Positions 52,900 to 59,885 of a stretch of 60,885 bases of DNA are shown piece after piece. Origin of the DNA: a virus. Position numbers and translations under genes: made by a program. A model generated the notes under the pieces. It was not told the origin of the DNA and searched no databases. It saw only the letters and a list, made by a program, of their open reading frames with translations. The stretch covers positions 1-60,885 of the IMG/VR virus record IMGVR_UViG_3300029319_000040, one strand, 5' to 3'. How positions within the stretch are numbered: position 1 is the first letter of the stretch; every line of letters starts with the position of its first letter.

Positions 52900-53277
52900 T
52901 CATTCATCCTCCTTGGTGCGGTCAGAGGTGGCTAGTGCCTCCCCCGACAACGATTCTGCTACTTGACTGTTGGATATAAATGTTTCTGTATTTACTATAT
53001 CCCAAACTTTTCTAGTAACTTTACCTTCTCCAGTGTAACTAAAAACTCTCACTGTTTCATTAGAATGAAATCTAGGGTCACGCTTTAGAACAGTGGTCAA
53101 TGATATAGGTGAACACGGAGAAATCTTTGGCATAGAACCATCTACATTTCTAACTGAGGTGTATAACTCATGAGCAGTAGCCGGTCCATAATCACGAATG
53201 TAATCATAACATCGGTCACGATAATTACTGTACTTGATAGCAAAGCCACCATACTTTTTTTCTGCTCTACCCATCAT
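52900..53277 (-). CDS. Winged-helix-like protein (125 aa)
   Basis: YDYIRDYGPATAHELYTSVR, then ISLTTVLKRDPRFHSN and TRKVWDIV show the shared pattern most clearly. ATG overlaps the preceding TGA (ATGA). Acidic tail KEDE is SD-encoded. Confidence 0.65.
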   Translation of the reverse strand: MMGRAEKKYGGFAIKYSNYRDRCYDYIRDYGPATAHELYTSVRNVDGSMPKISPCSPISLTTVLKRDPRFHSNETVRVFSYTGEGKVTRKVWDIVNTETFISNSQVAESLSGEALATSDRTKEDE

Positions 53278-53519
53278 TCTTCCTCCAGCATGGTTTTGTA
53301 CTCTTCTTCTCCTTCATTTTCCATAGCCACAATCAATTGTTTCATTTCATAAACTCTTTTGGTTCTACTCCAAAGTTTGTAGGCATTATCGCTCATCTTT
53401 TCTAATTCCTCAAGAGTATATCTATTCAAAATTCTGCTGGGCATCCTTTCTTTCATATAATAAACTAAGTCGTCTATCCATTCCCATTCAATCGGTTTCA
53501 TTCCTAACATATCATTCAC
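53274..53519 (-). CDS. Hypothetical helical protein (81 aa)
   Basis: Follows composite promoter P3. Helical, with WIDDLVYYMKERMPS... and a highly acidic C-terminus (EGEEEYKTMLEEE). No family recognised. Confidence 0.6.
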   Translation of the reverse strand: MNDMLGMKPIEWEWIDDLVYYMKERMPSRILNRYTLEELEKMSDNAYKLWSRTKRVYEMKQLIVAMENEGEEEYKTMLEEE

Positions 53520-53820
53520 TCTCCTTGGTATTTATCCATTCTTGGTAATGCTTATAGTCTTTTTCATCAACAGTAAGAGTGTGTACATCTCGATAGTTTG
53601 CTCTGTGAACCCCGATGTCATATTCTACATCTACTGAATACAAAAACTCCCTGATTGTTTTATCGTCTATCTTATTACTTTGTAAAAGTTCATCAAGAAC
53701 ACAAACTATAACCCTTCTATCTGCATCGCTACCGTTCATAGCAGTATCAAGTATCTTAGAGAACTTGTTGAATCTAAGACTTTTCATCTTGATTAAGTGT
53801 GCATACTCTACTTCATCCAT
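53512..53820 (-). CDS. Hypothetical protein with promoter-encoded segment (102 aa)
   Basis: The segment VHTLTVDEKDYKHY (about 79-92) is encoded by promoter P3 and is followed by INTKESE. The first 75 residues are helical. Reads like several other genes whose 3' ends carry a promoter. Confidence 0.6.
   Translation of the reverse strand: MDEVEYAHLIKMKSLRFNKFSKILDTAMNGSDADRRVIVCVLDELLQSNKIDDKTIREFLYSVDVEYDIGVHRANYRDVHTLTVDEKDYKHYQEWINTKESE
53550..53583 (-). promoter_or_regulatory. Composite promoter P3
   Basis: CACACTCTTACTGTTGA (53567-53583), then GACTATAAGC (53550-53559), then a leader with GAATGGATAAATACCAAGG. Lies inside the coding end of 53512-53820 and serves 53274-53519. Confidence 0.75.
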
Positions 53821-54024
53821 TCAGTCCATCTCCTGTACTATCTCTTCAATCCACTCTAACTGCTTATCTACATCAGCATGATATATTCTCTGATAGAACT
53901 CAAAGAAGTCATGTACAGTATTCTCTCCGAACTCATGAATCATGTATTCGATGTTTTCTCGGTCCATCTTTGTTACATCAACTGCAACATGAACTGCAAG
54001 TGCTTTCATTTCGTGATAACTCAT
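53821..54024 (-). CDS. Hypothetical helical protein (67 aa)
   Basis: ATG at 54024 overlaps the preceding TGA. Helical, with VHVAVDVTKMDRENIEYMI and an acidic C-terminus. No family recognised. Confidence 0.6.
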   Translation of the reverse strand: MSYHEMKALAVHVAVDVTKMDRENIEYMIHEFGENTVHDFFEFYQRIYHADVDKQLEWIEEIVQEMD

Positions 54025-54155
54025 TCTATCGCCTCCCATGTGAGGTCAAGTCCTTGCTCGACTATCGCCTTCGCTATAAGATATTGCTCATAAGTTATAC
54101 TCTTTCCAGAACGATGTAAGTTCAATCCGTAAAACACAGTTTCGCTCATACTCAT
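54021..54155 (-). CDS. Small hypothetical protein (44 aa)
   Basis: ATG at 54155, TGA overlapping the next ATG (ATGA). Helical, with a Lys/Ser-rich middle. The ATG at 54149 is an alternative start. Confidence 0.5.
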   Translation of the reverse strand: MSMSETVFYGLNLHRSGKSITYEQYLIAKAIVEQGLDLTWEAIE

Positions 54156-54156
54156 T

Positions 54157-54696
54157 CTACCACAACCATCCTAAGAATCTTCTGATTAGACCAACCTTTC
54201 TATGTAGGAGTGAATGATGTTCAGCAGTAATTGAGTCAAAACAGGCTTGTAGTTCTTCTAGTTGATTTTCTAGTGCTTCGACTCTATCTTCTAAGTCATC
54301 GTACTCTAAACCTTCTTTGATAATATCATAATCAATGTGGTCATCAATATCAAAATTATTCCACGCGGACTCGATAATACAATCTTCGATGTTGTATCTG
54401 ATGGTATCATAGTCTAAGTGGTCATTGACTTGTTCAAGAATGTCATCCTCAATGTTATATCTAATATCATTAGCATCGATGTAATCAATAACATCAATGT
54501 AATCGGACAAATCCATGTTACCCATAAAGTTCTCAATGATAGGCTCTACCTCGGTTTCTAAATCACATTCAATATACTCCCCGAAATTAGTATTCTCAAG
54601 ATGGCAGTCTACTGCTTTCTGAACCCATTCGGTATTAACCTCATCTATCACTCCTTCAATTATCGTTCTTTCGTTTATGTCTATTTCTATCTTCAT
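54157..54696 (-). CDS. Acidic protein with internal repeats and coiled coil (179 aa)
   Basis: Imperfect repeats of a D/I/Y-rich unit with IRYNIED occur twice (about 72-110), with DYIDVIDYID-like turns. A coiled coil (DRVEALENQLEELQACF) precedes a basic and hydrophobic C-terminus (FLGWLW). Strongly acidic, so perhaps a DNA-mimic or scaffold; that is inference. Confidence 0.6.
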   Translation of the reverse strand: MKIEIDINERTIIEGVIDEVNTEWVQKAVDCHLENTNFGEYIECDLETEVEPIIENFMGNMDLSDYIDVIDYIDANDIRYNIEDDILEQVNDHLDYDTIRYNIEDCIIESAWNNFDIDDHIDYDIIKEGLEYDDLEDRVEALENQLEELQACFDSITAEHHSLLHRKVGLIRRFLGWLW

Positions 54697-54708
54697 TTCA
54701 ATCACTCC

Positions 54709-54936
54709 TTATTCTTCCTCACTACTGCTCGGACAATTAGAACTACCAGTCTCAGGTATATAACTGTTGTCGTCAGCAGTAAGAGTGTGTTCGTCTTCTT
54801 TCTTGTTCAGGTGGATATGTGGAATCATTACATCTCTAATACATCTCATACAGACATAATCTCCACCAAAGACTAATGTTAGGACATTACCTTCGCCACA
54901 AAGACAACATGAATGATATTGTAATCCAGTTTCCAT
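54709..54936 (-). CDS. Zinc-ribbon protein with promoter-encoded tail (75 aa)
   Basis: CCLCGE (about 9-12) and CMRC (about 28-31), then HLNKKEDEHTLTADDNSYIP, whose last part is read from composite promoter P4. ATG at 54936 overlaps the preceding TAA. Ends SSEEE. Confidence 0.6.
   Translation of the reverse strand: METGLQYHSCCLCGEGNVLTLVFGGDYVCMRCIRDVMIPHIHLNKKEDEHTLTADDNSYIPETGSSNCPSSSEEE
54755..54789 (-). promoter_or_regulatory. Composite promoter P4
   Basis: CACACTCTTACTGCTGA (54773-54789), then GTTATATACC (54755-54764). Entirely within the coding region of the gene ending at 54709; drives 54157-54696. Confidence 0.75.
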
Positions 54937-55322
54937 TATTCTTCCTCCCCCCAATTATTTTCAGCGTTGTAATTATAATCCTTCTTGTGGCAGAACCAAA
55001 CCGTACAACCTGTATTGTGTATTTTAGCGTAACAAACAATACTCGACCTGTAATTGAAATAATCCTGATATTGTCCTAAAGTGTTACATAGATTGTCTGT
55101 GAAAGATTTTAGCGAACCAAACTTTATGTGTGGAGAAGGTATATCCAGTGAATTATAAGCACCAAATATAGCCCTAAAGTATTTTACATCACTAGGATGA
55201 CTAGCATCACGTTTAGCCTTCCGTACCAATTTCATGACATCATCCGCATTATCAAACGGACCTTGCCAATCGCTGTCTTCTACATCATCCCAATCTAATG
55301 TGTATGTTATTTTCTGTTTCAT
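54936..55322 (-). CDS. Hypothetical protein (128 aa)
   Basis: Alpha/beta, Trp/Asp-rich N-terminus (LDWDDVEDSDWQGPF). The C-terminus (NWGEEE) encodes the SD of the next gene. No family recognised. Confidence 0.55.
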   Translation of the reverse strand: MKQKITYTLDWDDVEDSDWQGPFDNADDVMKLVRKAKRDASHPSDVKYFRAIFGAYNSLDIPSPHIKFGSLKSFTDNLCNTLGQYQDYFNYRSSIVCYAKIHNTGCTVWFCHKKDYNYNAENNWGEEE

Positions 55323-55687
55323 TATTCTTCACTCTCCCTGTTTGTTCTCATTTCCCATTTCTTCTTAGGTGTAATCAATTTTCTAAAGTAGCATCCTTCA
55401 TGAGTATCTATGTGGCCCAATGAATCAAGCCACCGTACGATTTCTACATCTAAGTTACTTGTGCCGTCATAGTCGTATAGCAATCCGTTCTCATTAAGAT
55501 ATAGTCCTCCATCACCATAGAATTCATCTCCACTTGTTTCCTTATCATAGATTTCAAATCCACCTCGGCCCTTTTCTTCATTGACCCATGCTTTAATTTT
55601 CATGGTTGTTTCTACTCTAGGAGTAGCACCCCATGAGCCTTCATAACAAACAAAGCAAACTACTTCTGTATCTAAACGCTCGGTCAT
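55322..55687 (-). CDS. Hypothetical protein (121 aa)
   Basis: Beta-rich, with AWVNEEKGRGGFEIYDKET and a C-terminal ESEE. ATG and upstream stop overlap (ATGA). Function unknown. Confidence 0.55.
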   Translation of the reverse strand: MTERLDTEVVCFVCYEGSWGATPRVETTMKIKAWVNEEKGRGGFEIYDKETSGDEFYGDGGLYLNENGLLYDYDGTSNLDVEIVRWLDSLGHIDTHEGCYFRKLITPKKKWEMRTNRESEE

Positions 55688-55938
55688 TCTTGTTCACCTT
55701 CCTTGAAAACTGCTTCAACATCGGGGGCATATTCTACAACCCATTCTTTGTATTTTCTTAGACTTTTGATTTCCTCTAATAACTCTAGGTTGTGTTCTTT
55801 GTGGATTCGTAAGTGTTGTTCAAGATTGCATATATCATTCTCATACCTTGTCATTTCCAAATGATAAATCTTTACAACATCATTAACGGCATCTTTTATT
55901 CTCTTCGCGCTTCTATCTATTTCTTCTACGTTTCTCAT
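55684..55938 (-). CDS. Coiled-coil protein (84 aa)
   Basis: Helical with heptads (ICNLEQHLRIHKEHNLELLE) and an acidic C-terminus EGEQE. ATG overlaps the preceding TGA. Function unknown. Confidence 0.6.
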   Translation of the reverse strand: MRNVEEIDRSAKRIKDAVNDVVKIYHLEMTRYENDICNLEQHLRIHKEHNLELLEEIKSLRKYKEWVVEYAPDVEAVFKEGEQE

Positions 55939-56135
55939 TCTATCATCTCCCTTATTTTAATCATTTGGACTCTATTGTGAATATGAGTTTCCTCTTTCAT
56001 TTCATCCCAATATCCAGAGGACAAAATGTTCACAATCCAATCAGCCATTTCACCGATTGAAGCATTAACTACTAAGTCCTTGTAAATATCAATCCATTCT
56101 TCATGCTTGTTTATTATCTCTTGTACTCTTGTCAT
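55935..56135 (-). CDS. Hypothetical helical protein (66 aa)
   Basis: Follows composite promoter P5. Helical, with HEEWIDIYKDLVVNASIGEM. No family recognised. Confidence 0.6.
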   Translation of the reverse strand: MTRVQEIINKHEEWIDIYKDLVVNASIGEMADWIVNILSSGYWDEMKEETHIHNRVQMIKIREMIE

Positions 56136-56170
56136 TCAATCATCTCCTTCTTATCTAACGATTCTCCCTC

Positions 56171-56206
56171 AAGTATATGAATCTTCTGATTAGCAGTAAG
56201 AGTGTG
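56171..56206 (-). promoter_or_regulatory. Composite promoter P5
   Basis: CACACTCTTACTGCTAA (56190-56206), then TTCATATACTTGAG (56171-56181), then a leader with AGAATCGTTAGATAAGAAGG. Just downstream of the ArdC-like gene; drives 55935-56135. Confidence 0.75.
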
Positions 56207-56213
56207 CTAATCA

Positions 56214-57251
56214 TTATTCTTCCTCCTTCTTATCTTCTTCTTTGAAACCGAACACATCAGGCATCAGTAGTTCACAAGCCCTTTGAGCCTTTGAAGCAGA
56301 ACTGTTGATGAACTTAGCACCACCATCCTTAGCCTCTTTGATAGCCTTTAGCCAACTTTGAAGATATGATGCTGAATTTTCTAGTCCTTCCTCAAGAGCC
56401 TTCCCTTCGATTCCAGCACCCATACAGAGCATAGCCGCACCCATCTCAGCAACCAGTTCTTCTCTAGCATAATCCTCGCCTCCAAACATTCCACTCAAGT
56501 CCCTATCTAATCTTGAAGCATGACCAGTCCAATGAACTGCCTCATGGAAAGCAGTACCAACTCGACCTTCTGCCGTCTTGAATAAATCTCTGTTGGGGAG
56601 ATGGATATAATCTTGACTAGGTGAATAGTATGCTCTACCCTGCTTTGATTCTCTAAAGTCGATTTCCAAATCCTCTACCATTTTATCGAATATCCTTTCA
56701 GCATCAATGATAGCCATTTCCTTTTTCTTCTTCTCTTCCTTCTTGGTCATCTTAGGCTTCTCAATCGGTGGCAGACCTGTTTCTGCTCTGTTGAATACTA
56801 AGAAATACTTAGGATGGAATGAGTGTCTAACTCTTTCTTCTCCAGTCACCTCATCTTCTTCAATCCACCTAGACTTCTTCCAATAGACAACGGGATGAGA
56901 CTTAGCACCTTTCTGAACTCCAAAGTATTCGTCGGAACCGATAGATTTAGCGTGTTGTTCTCCCTTCTTCTTCCAGATATTGTAAGTACCCCACTGATTA
57001 TCGACATAATTATTTTCATCCCGAACTATACTTAGATACCAGACATTAGTGCCTCGATATGATTTACCAGTAGATGCTGAAACAGGTAGGTCTGTACCAA
57101 ACATTCCGAATGATTGACCACCCTTCCAAGGTTTGTTCCAAGGTCGGACTCCCTTCTCCAGATTTTCGATTATCTTTGATGCTACTTTCTTATGAACATC
57201 TAAAGCCTTCTGTCTTGCATTTCCTTTCTTCTTTGTTTTCGTTCTAGCCAT
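56214..57251 (-). CDS. ArdC-like antirestriction protein (345 aa)
   Basis: N-terminal ArdC-type domain (LDVHKKVASKIIENLEKGVR, then PWNKPWKGG and SYRGTNVWYL). The C-terminal zincin-like domain has FHEAVHWTGH (about 231-240) and YAREELVAEMGAA, the HExxH and distal Glu. The family binds single-stranded DNA and protects incoming DNA from restriction. Basic N-terminus; Lys/Glu-rich insert at about 165-180. Follows composite promoter P6, so probably early. Confidence 0.85.
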   Translation of the reverse strand: MARTKTKKKGNARQKALDVHKKVASKIIENLEKGVRPWNKPWKGGQSFGMFGTDLPVSASTGKSYRGTNVWYLSIVRDENNYVDNQWGTYNIWKKKGEQHAKSIGSDEYFGVQKGAKSHPVVYWKKSRWIEEDEVTGEERVRHSFHPKYFLVFNRAETGLPPIEKPKMTKKEEKKKKEMAIIDAERIFDKMVEDLEIDFRESKQGRAYYSPSQDYIHLPNRDLFKTAEGRVGTAFHEAVHWTGHASRLDRDLSGMFGGEDYAREELVAEMGAAMLCMGAGIEGKALEEGLENSASYLQSWLKAIKEAKDGGAKFINSSASKAQRACELLMPDVFGFKEEDKKEEE

Positions 57252-57293
57252 ATTAGTTGCCTCCTTCTGTTGTTATTTTACCATTCGTGGTAT

Positions 57294-57328
57294 CGTTTAT
57301 AGTCTCTTCGGTCTGCACTAAGAGTGTG
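57294..57328 (-). promoter_or_regulatory. Composite promoter P6
   Basis: CACACTCTTAGTGCAGA (57312-57328), then GACTATAAACG (57294-57304), then a leader with GGTAAAATAACAACAG and an SD. Begins two bases after the stop of 57330-57587 and drives the ArdC-like gene. Confidence 0.75.
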
Positions 57329-57329
57329 T

Positions 57330-57587
57330 TCATTCTACCACCTGCCCTCTCTTGATAATTTCTGACTGTGTGATTGTGAAATCTCCCAATCTATCAGAGT
57401 GTCCACTAACTTGATAACCCTGAGATAACATACGCTCTGCTGATTTTCTCCAATATCCTTTTCCATCATCGGAAAAAGAATAACCCGGAATGAACTTTCT
57501 ATCTTGAAATACATAGTCTAAAGCCCCCTTCCTAGTAGTGAAAACCAAAGCACCATAATTGGCATCAGTTACAACATAAACACTCAT
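57330..57587 (-). CDS. Hypothetical protein (85 aa)
   Basis: Beta/alpha protein with VVTDANYGALVFTTRKGALD and a C-terminus leading into promoter P6. ATG overlaps the stop of a microprotein. Function unknown. Confidence 0.6.
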   Translation of the reverse strand: MSVYVVTDANYGALVFTTRKGALDYVFQDRKFIPGYSFSDDGKGYWRKSAERMLSQGYQVSGHSDRLGDFTITQSEIIKRGQVVE

Positions 57588-57658
57588 GCTAACACCTCTT
57601 CACCATCTTCAACAAGTTCTTGAATAATCTTAAGCATTTCATCAGATATATCACTCAT
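57584..57658 (-). CDS. Acidic microprotein (24 aa)
   Basis: MSDISDEMLKIIQELVEDGE... a single amphipathic helix. Its ATG overlaps the upstream stop and its stop overlaps the next ATG (both ATGA), the pattern of translated coupled genes. Confidence 0.45.
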   Translation of the reverse strand: MSDISDEMLKIIQELVEDGEEVLA

Positions 57659-57918
57659 TCTTCCTCGCCTCCAAACTTAATCCTTATGTGTTCTTCAACA
57701 GATATATTTTCATCTCCATGAACCATCATCATGTATTCTCTGAAACCGGATGGGTCATAAAATGCCATTTCATTACAATGTGCTATTTCATCAAACCTCT
57801 GTGCCTTTATCGTTCTACAATCTGCACAAATATGTCTTTCCTCGGCAGTAGTCGGCATCTTCTCATAGAACAATATTGGTTGTCCACATTCTGTACAAGT
57901 ATATGGTGTTCTTCTCAT
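57655..57918 (-). CDS. Zinc-ribbon protein (87 aa)
   Basis: CTEC (8-11) and CADC (31-34), then helices, and C-terminal GGEEE. A DnaK-suppressor-like or ribbon type is possible from the Cys spacing. Function unknown. Confidence 0.65.
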   Translation of the reverse strand: MRRTPYTCTECGQPILFYEKMPTTAEERHICADCRTIKAQRFDEIAHCNEMAFYDPSGFREYMMMVHGDENISVEEHIRIKFGGEEE

Positions 57919-57919
57919 C

Positions 57920-58147
57920 TTAGTTGCCTCCTGTGACTTGGATTATCTCTCCTTCAAACGGATTGTCAATCTTCTCATCTCTACCCTTTCCAGTTATCAA
58001 GTTGAAGTTACAAAGCATCCAGACAATTCCAGCAGAAGTATAACCTTGCTTGGCAAGTTTGATTATCTTCTCTGTCATTATCTTGTCTGCTTCATCCTCA
58101 ATTTCATTTTTCATTTGTTCTAGTTCTTTCATTGTTATCTCCATCAT
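57920..58147 (-). CDS. Hypothetical helical protein (75 aa)
   Basis: Follows composite promoter P7. Helical coiled N-terminus (KELEQMKNEIEDEADKIM). ATG overlaps the preceding TGA (ATGA). Confidence 0.6.
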   Translation of the reverse strand: MMEITMKELEQMKNEIEDEADKIMTEKIIKLAKQGYTSAGIVWMLCNFNLITGKGRDEKIDNPFEGEIIQVTGGN

Positions 58148-58464
58148 ACCAACTCCTTCTTGTTATTTACCGATTCTCGCTCAACTATATTAATATTGTC
58201 ATCAGCAGTAAAAGTGTGTTCCGAATATCTCCTTTCGATTTTCTGAATCAATCTCTTTCTTGAATCTGATATTTCTAAGTCTGCACCATTCCAACCATTG
58301 ATTCCTTTGCATTCTCCATATGAAACCCACATTGTATATCCACCAAACAATCCATCAGAATACCAACCTCTATTTTGTAGTAGATGTCTTTTTTCTTGAC
58401 TGTCTGTGTAAATCCACAGATTTCCTTTGCCATATCTATTTTTACCTGCATTTTCCAAACTCAT
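58144..58464 (-). CDS. Hypothetical protein with promoter-encoded tail (106 aa)
   Basis: LWIYTDSQEKRHLLQNRGWY in the N-terminal half, and RYSEHTFTADDNINIVE in the tail, read from promoter P7. ATG at 58464 overlaps the preceding TGA. Function unknown. Confidence 0.6.
   Translation of the reverse strand: MSLENAGKNRYGKGNLWIYTDSQEKRHLLQNRGWYSDGLFGGYTMWVSYGECKGINGWNGADLEISDSRKRLIQKIERRYSEHTFTADDNINIVERESVNNKKELV
58185..58218 (-). promoter_or_regulatory. Composite promoter P7
   Basis: CACACTTTTACTGCTGA (58202-58218), one change from consensus, then AATATTAATATAG (58185-58197), then a leader with GAATCGGTAAATAACAAG and an SD. Within the coding end of 58144-58464; drives 57920-58147. Confidence 0.7.
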
Positions 58465-58643
58465 TCTGATTGCCTCCTTGCTACATCTGAAACTATACAT
58501 CTGATTTGAGCATCATCAAACTCGCCTCTTTGGTGCATTTTATCTATTGTCCGAATCAAGTCGTAAGCCACATCTCTATCTCCTTCAAGACATTCTGTTA
58601 GTATTCTAGCCAATCTATTATAGTTCATTTCATCATTATCCAT
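58461..58643 (-). CDS. Hypothetical helical protein (60 aa)
   Basis: Helical, with ARILTECLEGDRDVAYDLI. ATG 58643 directly follows the TAA of the preceding gene. No family recognised. Confidence 0.6.
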   Translation of the reverse strand: MDNDEMNYNRLARILTECLEGDRDVAYDLIRTIDKMHQRGEFDDAQIRCIVSDVARRQSE

Positions 58644-58931
58644 TTATTCATCCCCCTTACATTTACATTCATTTTCCAATCCTAATCCGAAGACATCAAC
58701 AATATGTCTCGGTGGATTAGGTGCATTTGGAATACAGTTGAAGCAACAGAATATACTTGGGTTTTCATCTACTAATGTTCTGATAAAACCTCCTAATTCC
58801 TCTATTCTGCTTTCATATTTTTTAGTCCATTCCGACCCATTTTCAATGATTTGATTTCTCTGTTCATAGGCCGATTCTAGTCGTTCTTCTAGTCTTTGTA
58901 TTTCTATTTCTAATTCTTTCTTGGTTGGCAT
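58644..58931 (-). CDS. Coiled-coil protein with Cys tail (95 aa)
   Basis: Heptad-rich N-terminus (ELEIEIQRLEERLESAYEQR), then CCFNC and a CKCKGDE end. Follows composite promoter P8. Function unknown. Confidence 0.6.
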   Translation of the reverse strand: MPTKKELEIEIQRLEERLESAYEQRNQIIENGSEWTKKYESRIEELGGFIRTLVDENPSIFCCFNCIPNAPNPPRHIVDVFGLGLENECKCKGDE

Positions 58932-58968
58932 CTCGCATTCCTCCTTGTTATTTTACAATTATTCCCTA

Positions 58969-59003
58969 AGTACTTAAACCTTCCTATCAGCACTAAGAGT
59001 GTG
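58969..59003 (-). promoter_or_regulatory. Composite promoter P8
   Basis: CACACTCTTAGTGCTGA (58987-59003), then GGTTTAAGTACTT (58968-58979), then a leader with GTAAAATAACAAGGAGG. Overlaps the coding end of 58974-59498; drives 58644-58931. Confidence 0.7.
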
Positions 59004-59498
59004 TTCTTTGTTACAATCGCCACAGAGAACCATTCTCGGTCCTCTCTCTGGTATGTGCATTGAGATATGAGTTATGTTTGCCGGATTTGCATTTCCTTTG
59101 CATTTCTTACATTGAATCCTTCTCAAAGCCAATCTATGACCAATCGGTATTGAATCAGCAGAAATCATATCTTTAGTCAATTCAGCCAACTTTTTACGAA
59201 TCCTAGTGGTTTTGGTTTTGACCTTGATTTTCCTTTTGAATTCTTTGCCTGATAATGGGTCATTCATCTTGATTACTAATTCTGCCCTTGCTTTTGTTGT
59301 ATCTGTATTTCGATGTTTCAACAATGCTTTAGTCTGATTTTTACGATTGGAATGTTTGCCTCGATTTTCAGGAATATCGAATGGGAAACAATCTCGACAT
59401 AATTGTTCATCAACATCAACACGTTTGTAGCATTGAGTTCTTCTTGAACAATTTTCGCCTTTGCATTTTCTTGAACCAATTCTAATTATCTCATTCAT
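58974..59498 (-). CDS. Basic zinc-finger protein (174 aa)
   Basis: Two Cys clusters: C12, C17, C23, C34, C37 near the N-terminus and CKKC plus CGDC in the last 45 residues. The middle is Lys/Arg-rich (KRKIKVKTKTTRIRKKLAEL). The tail EHTLSADRKV is read from promoter P8. Likely nucleic-acid binding. Confidence 0.65.
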   Translation of the reverse strand: MNEIIRIGSRKCKGENCSRRTQCYKRVDVDEQLCRDCFPFDIPENRGKHSNRKNQTKALLKHRNTDTTKARAELVIKMNDPLSGKEFKRKIKVKTKTTRIRKKLAELTKDMISADSIPIGHRLALRRIQCKKCKGNANPANITHISMHIPERGPRMVLCGDCNKEHTLSADRKV

Positions 59499-59547
59499 CA
59501 GACCACATCCATGCTATAACCATAATAATACTAATCTCAAATATCAT
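59491..59547 (-). CDS. Possible TM micropeptide (18 aa)
   Basis: FEISIIMVIAWMW makes a short hydrophobic helix. ATG overlaps the preceding TGA (ATGA) and the end overlaps the next gene by 8 bases. Plausible as a translated peptide; too short to be sure. Confidence 0.3.
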   Translation of the reverse strand: MIFEISIIMVIAWMWSDE

Positions 59548-59885
59548 TGTTCATCTACCTCCATTATCATTGAGTCTTTCACTTCTCTAATTTTATCCAA
59601 TACCTCATCTAATTGAATTGGCTTGATATTTCCGTTATGGTCAACCATCATACCTTTAGGTATTTTACTAAAGACAGGGGCAAAGTGTAAATGATAGACC
59701 AAATCATACAATTCATTCAACATTTTCTTTTGAGATATTATTTGCTCTTTTGTTGGATTTAGAATAATTTGGCTATCCCCTTCACCTTCTGAATGCCATT
59801 GACAAATAGGACAACAAGAATAGACATCACCATCACCAAGATTTTGATACTTTATTTCTTCACCACAAACATCGCACGTACTCAT
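59544..59885 (-). CDS. Zinc-ribbon protein (113 aa)
   Basis: CDVC (4-7) and CPIC (about 25-28) form the ribbon; the rest is helical, with a conserved-looking LDEVLDKIREVKD end. ATG at 59885 is chosen over the frame's upstream start. Confidence 0.6.
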   Translation of the reverse strand: MSTCDVCGEEIKYQNLGDGDVYSCCPICQWHSEGEGDSQIILNPTKEQIISQKKMLNELYDLVYHLHFAPVFSKIPKGMMVDHNGNIKPIQLDEVLDKIREVKDSMIMEVDEQ

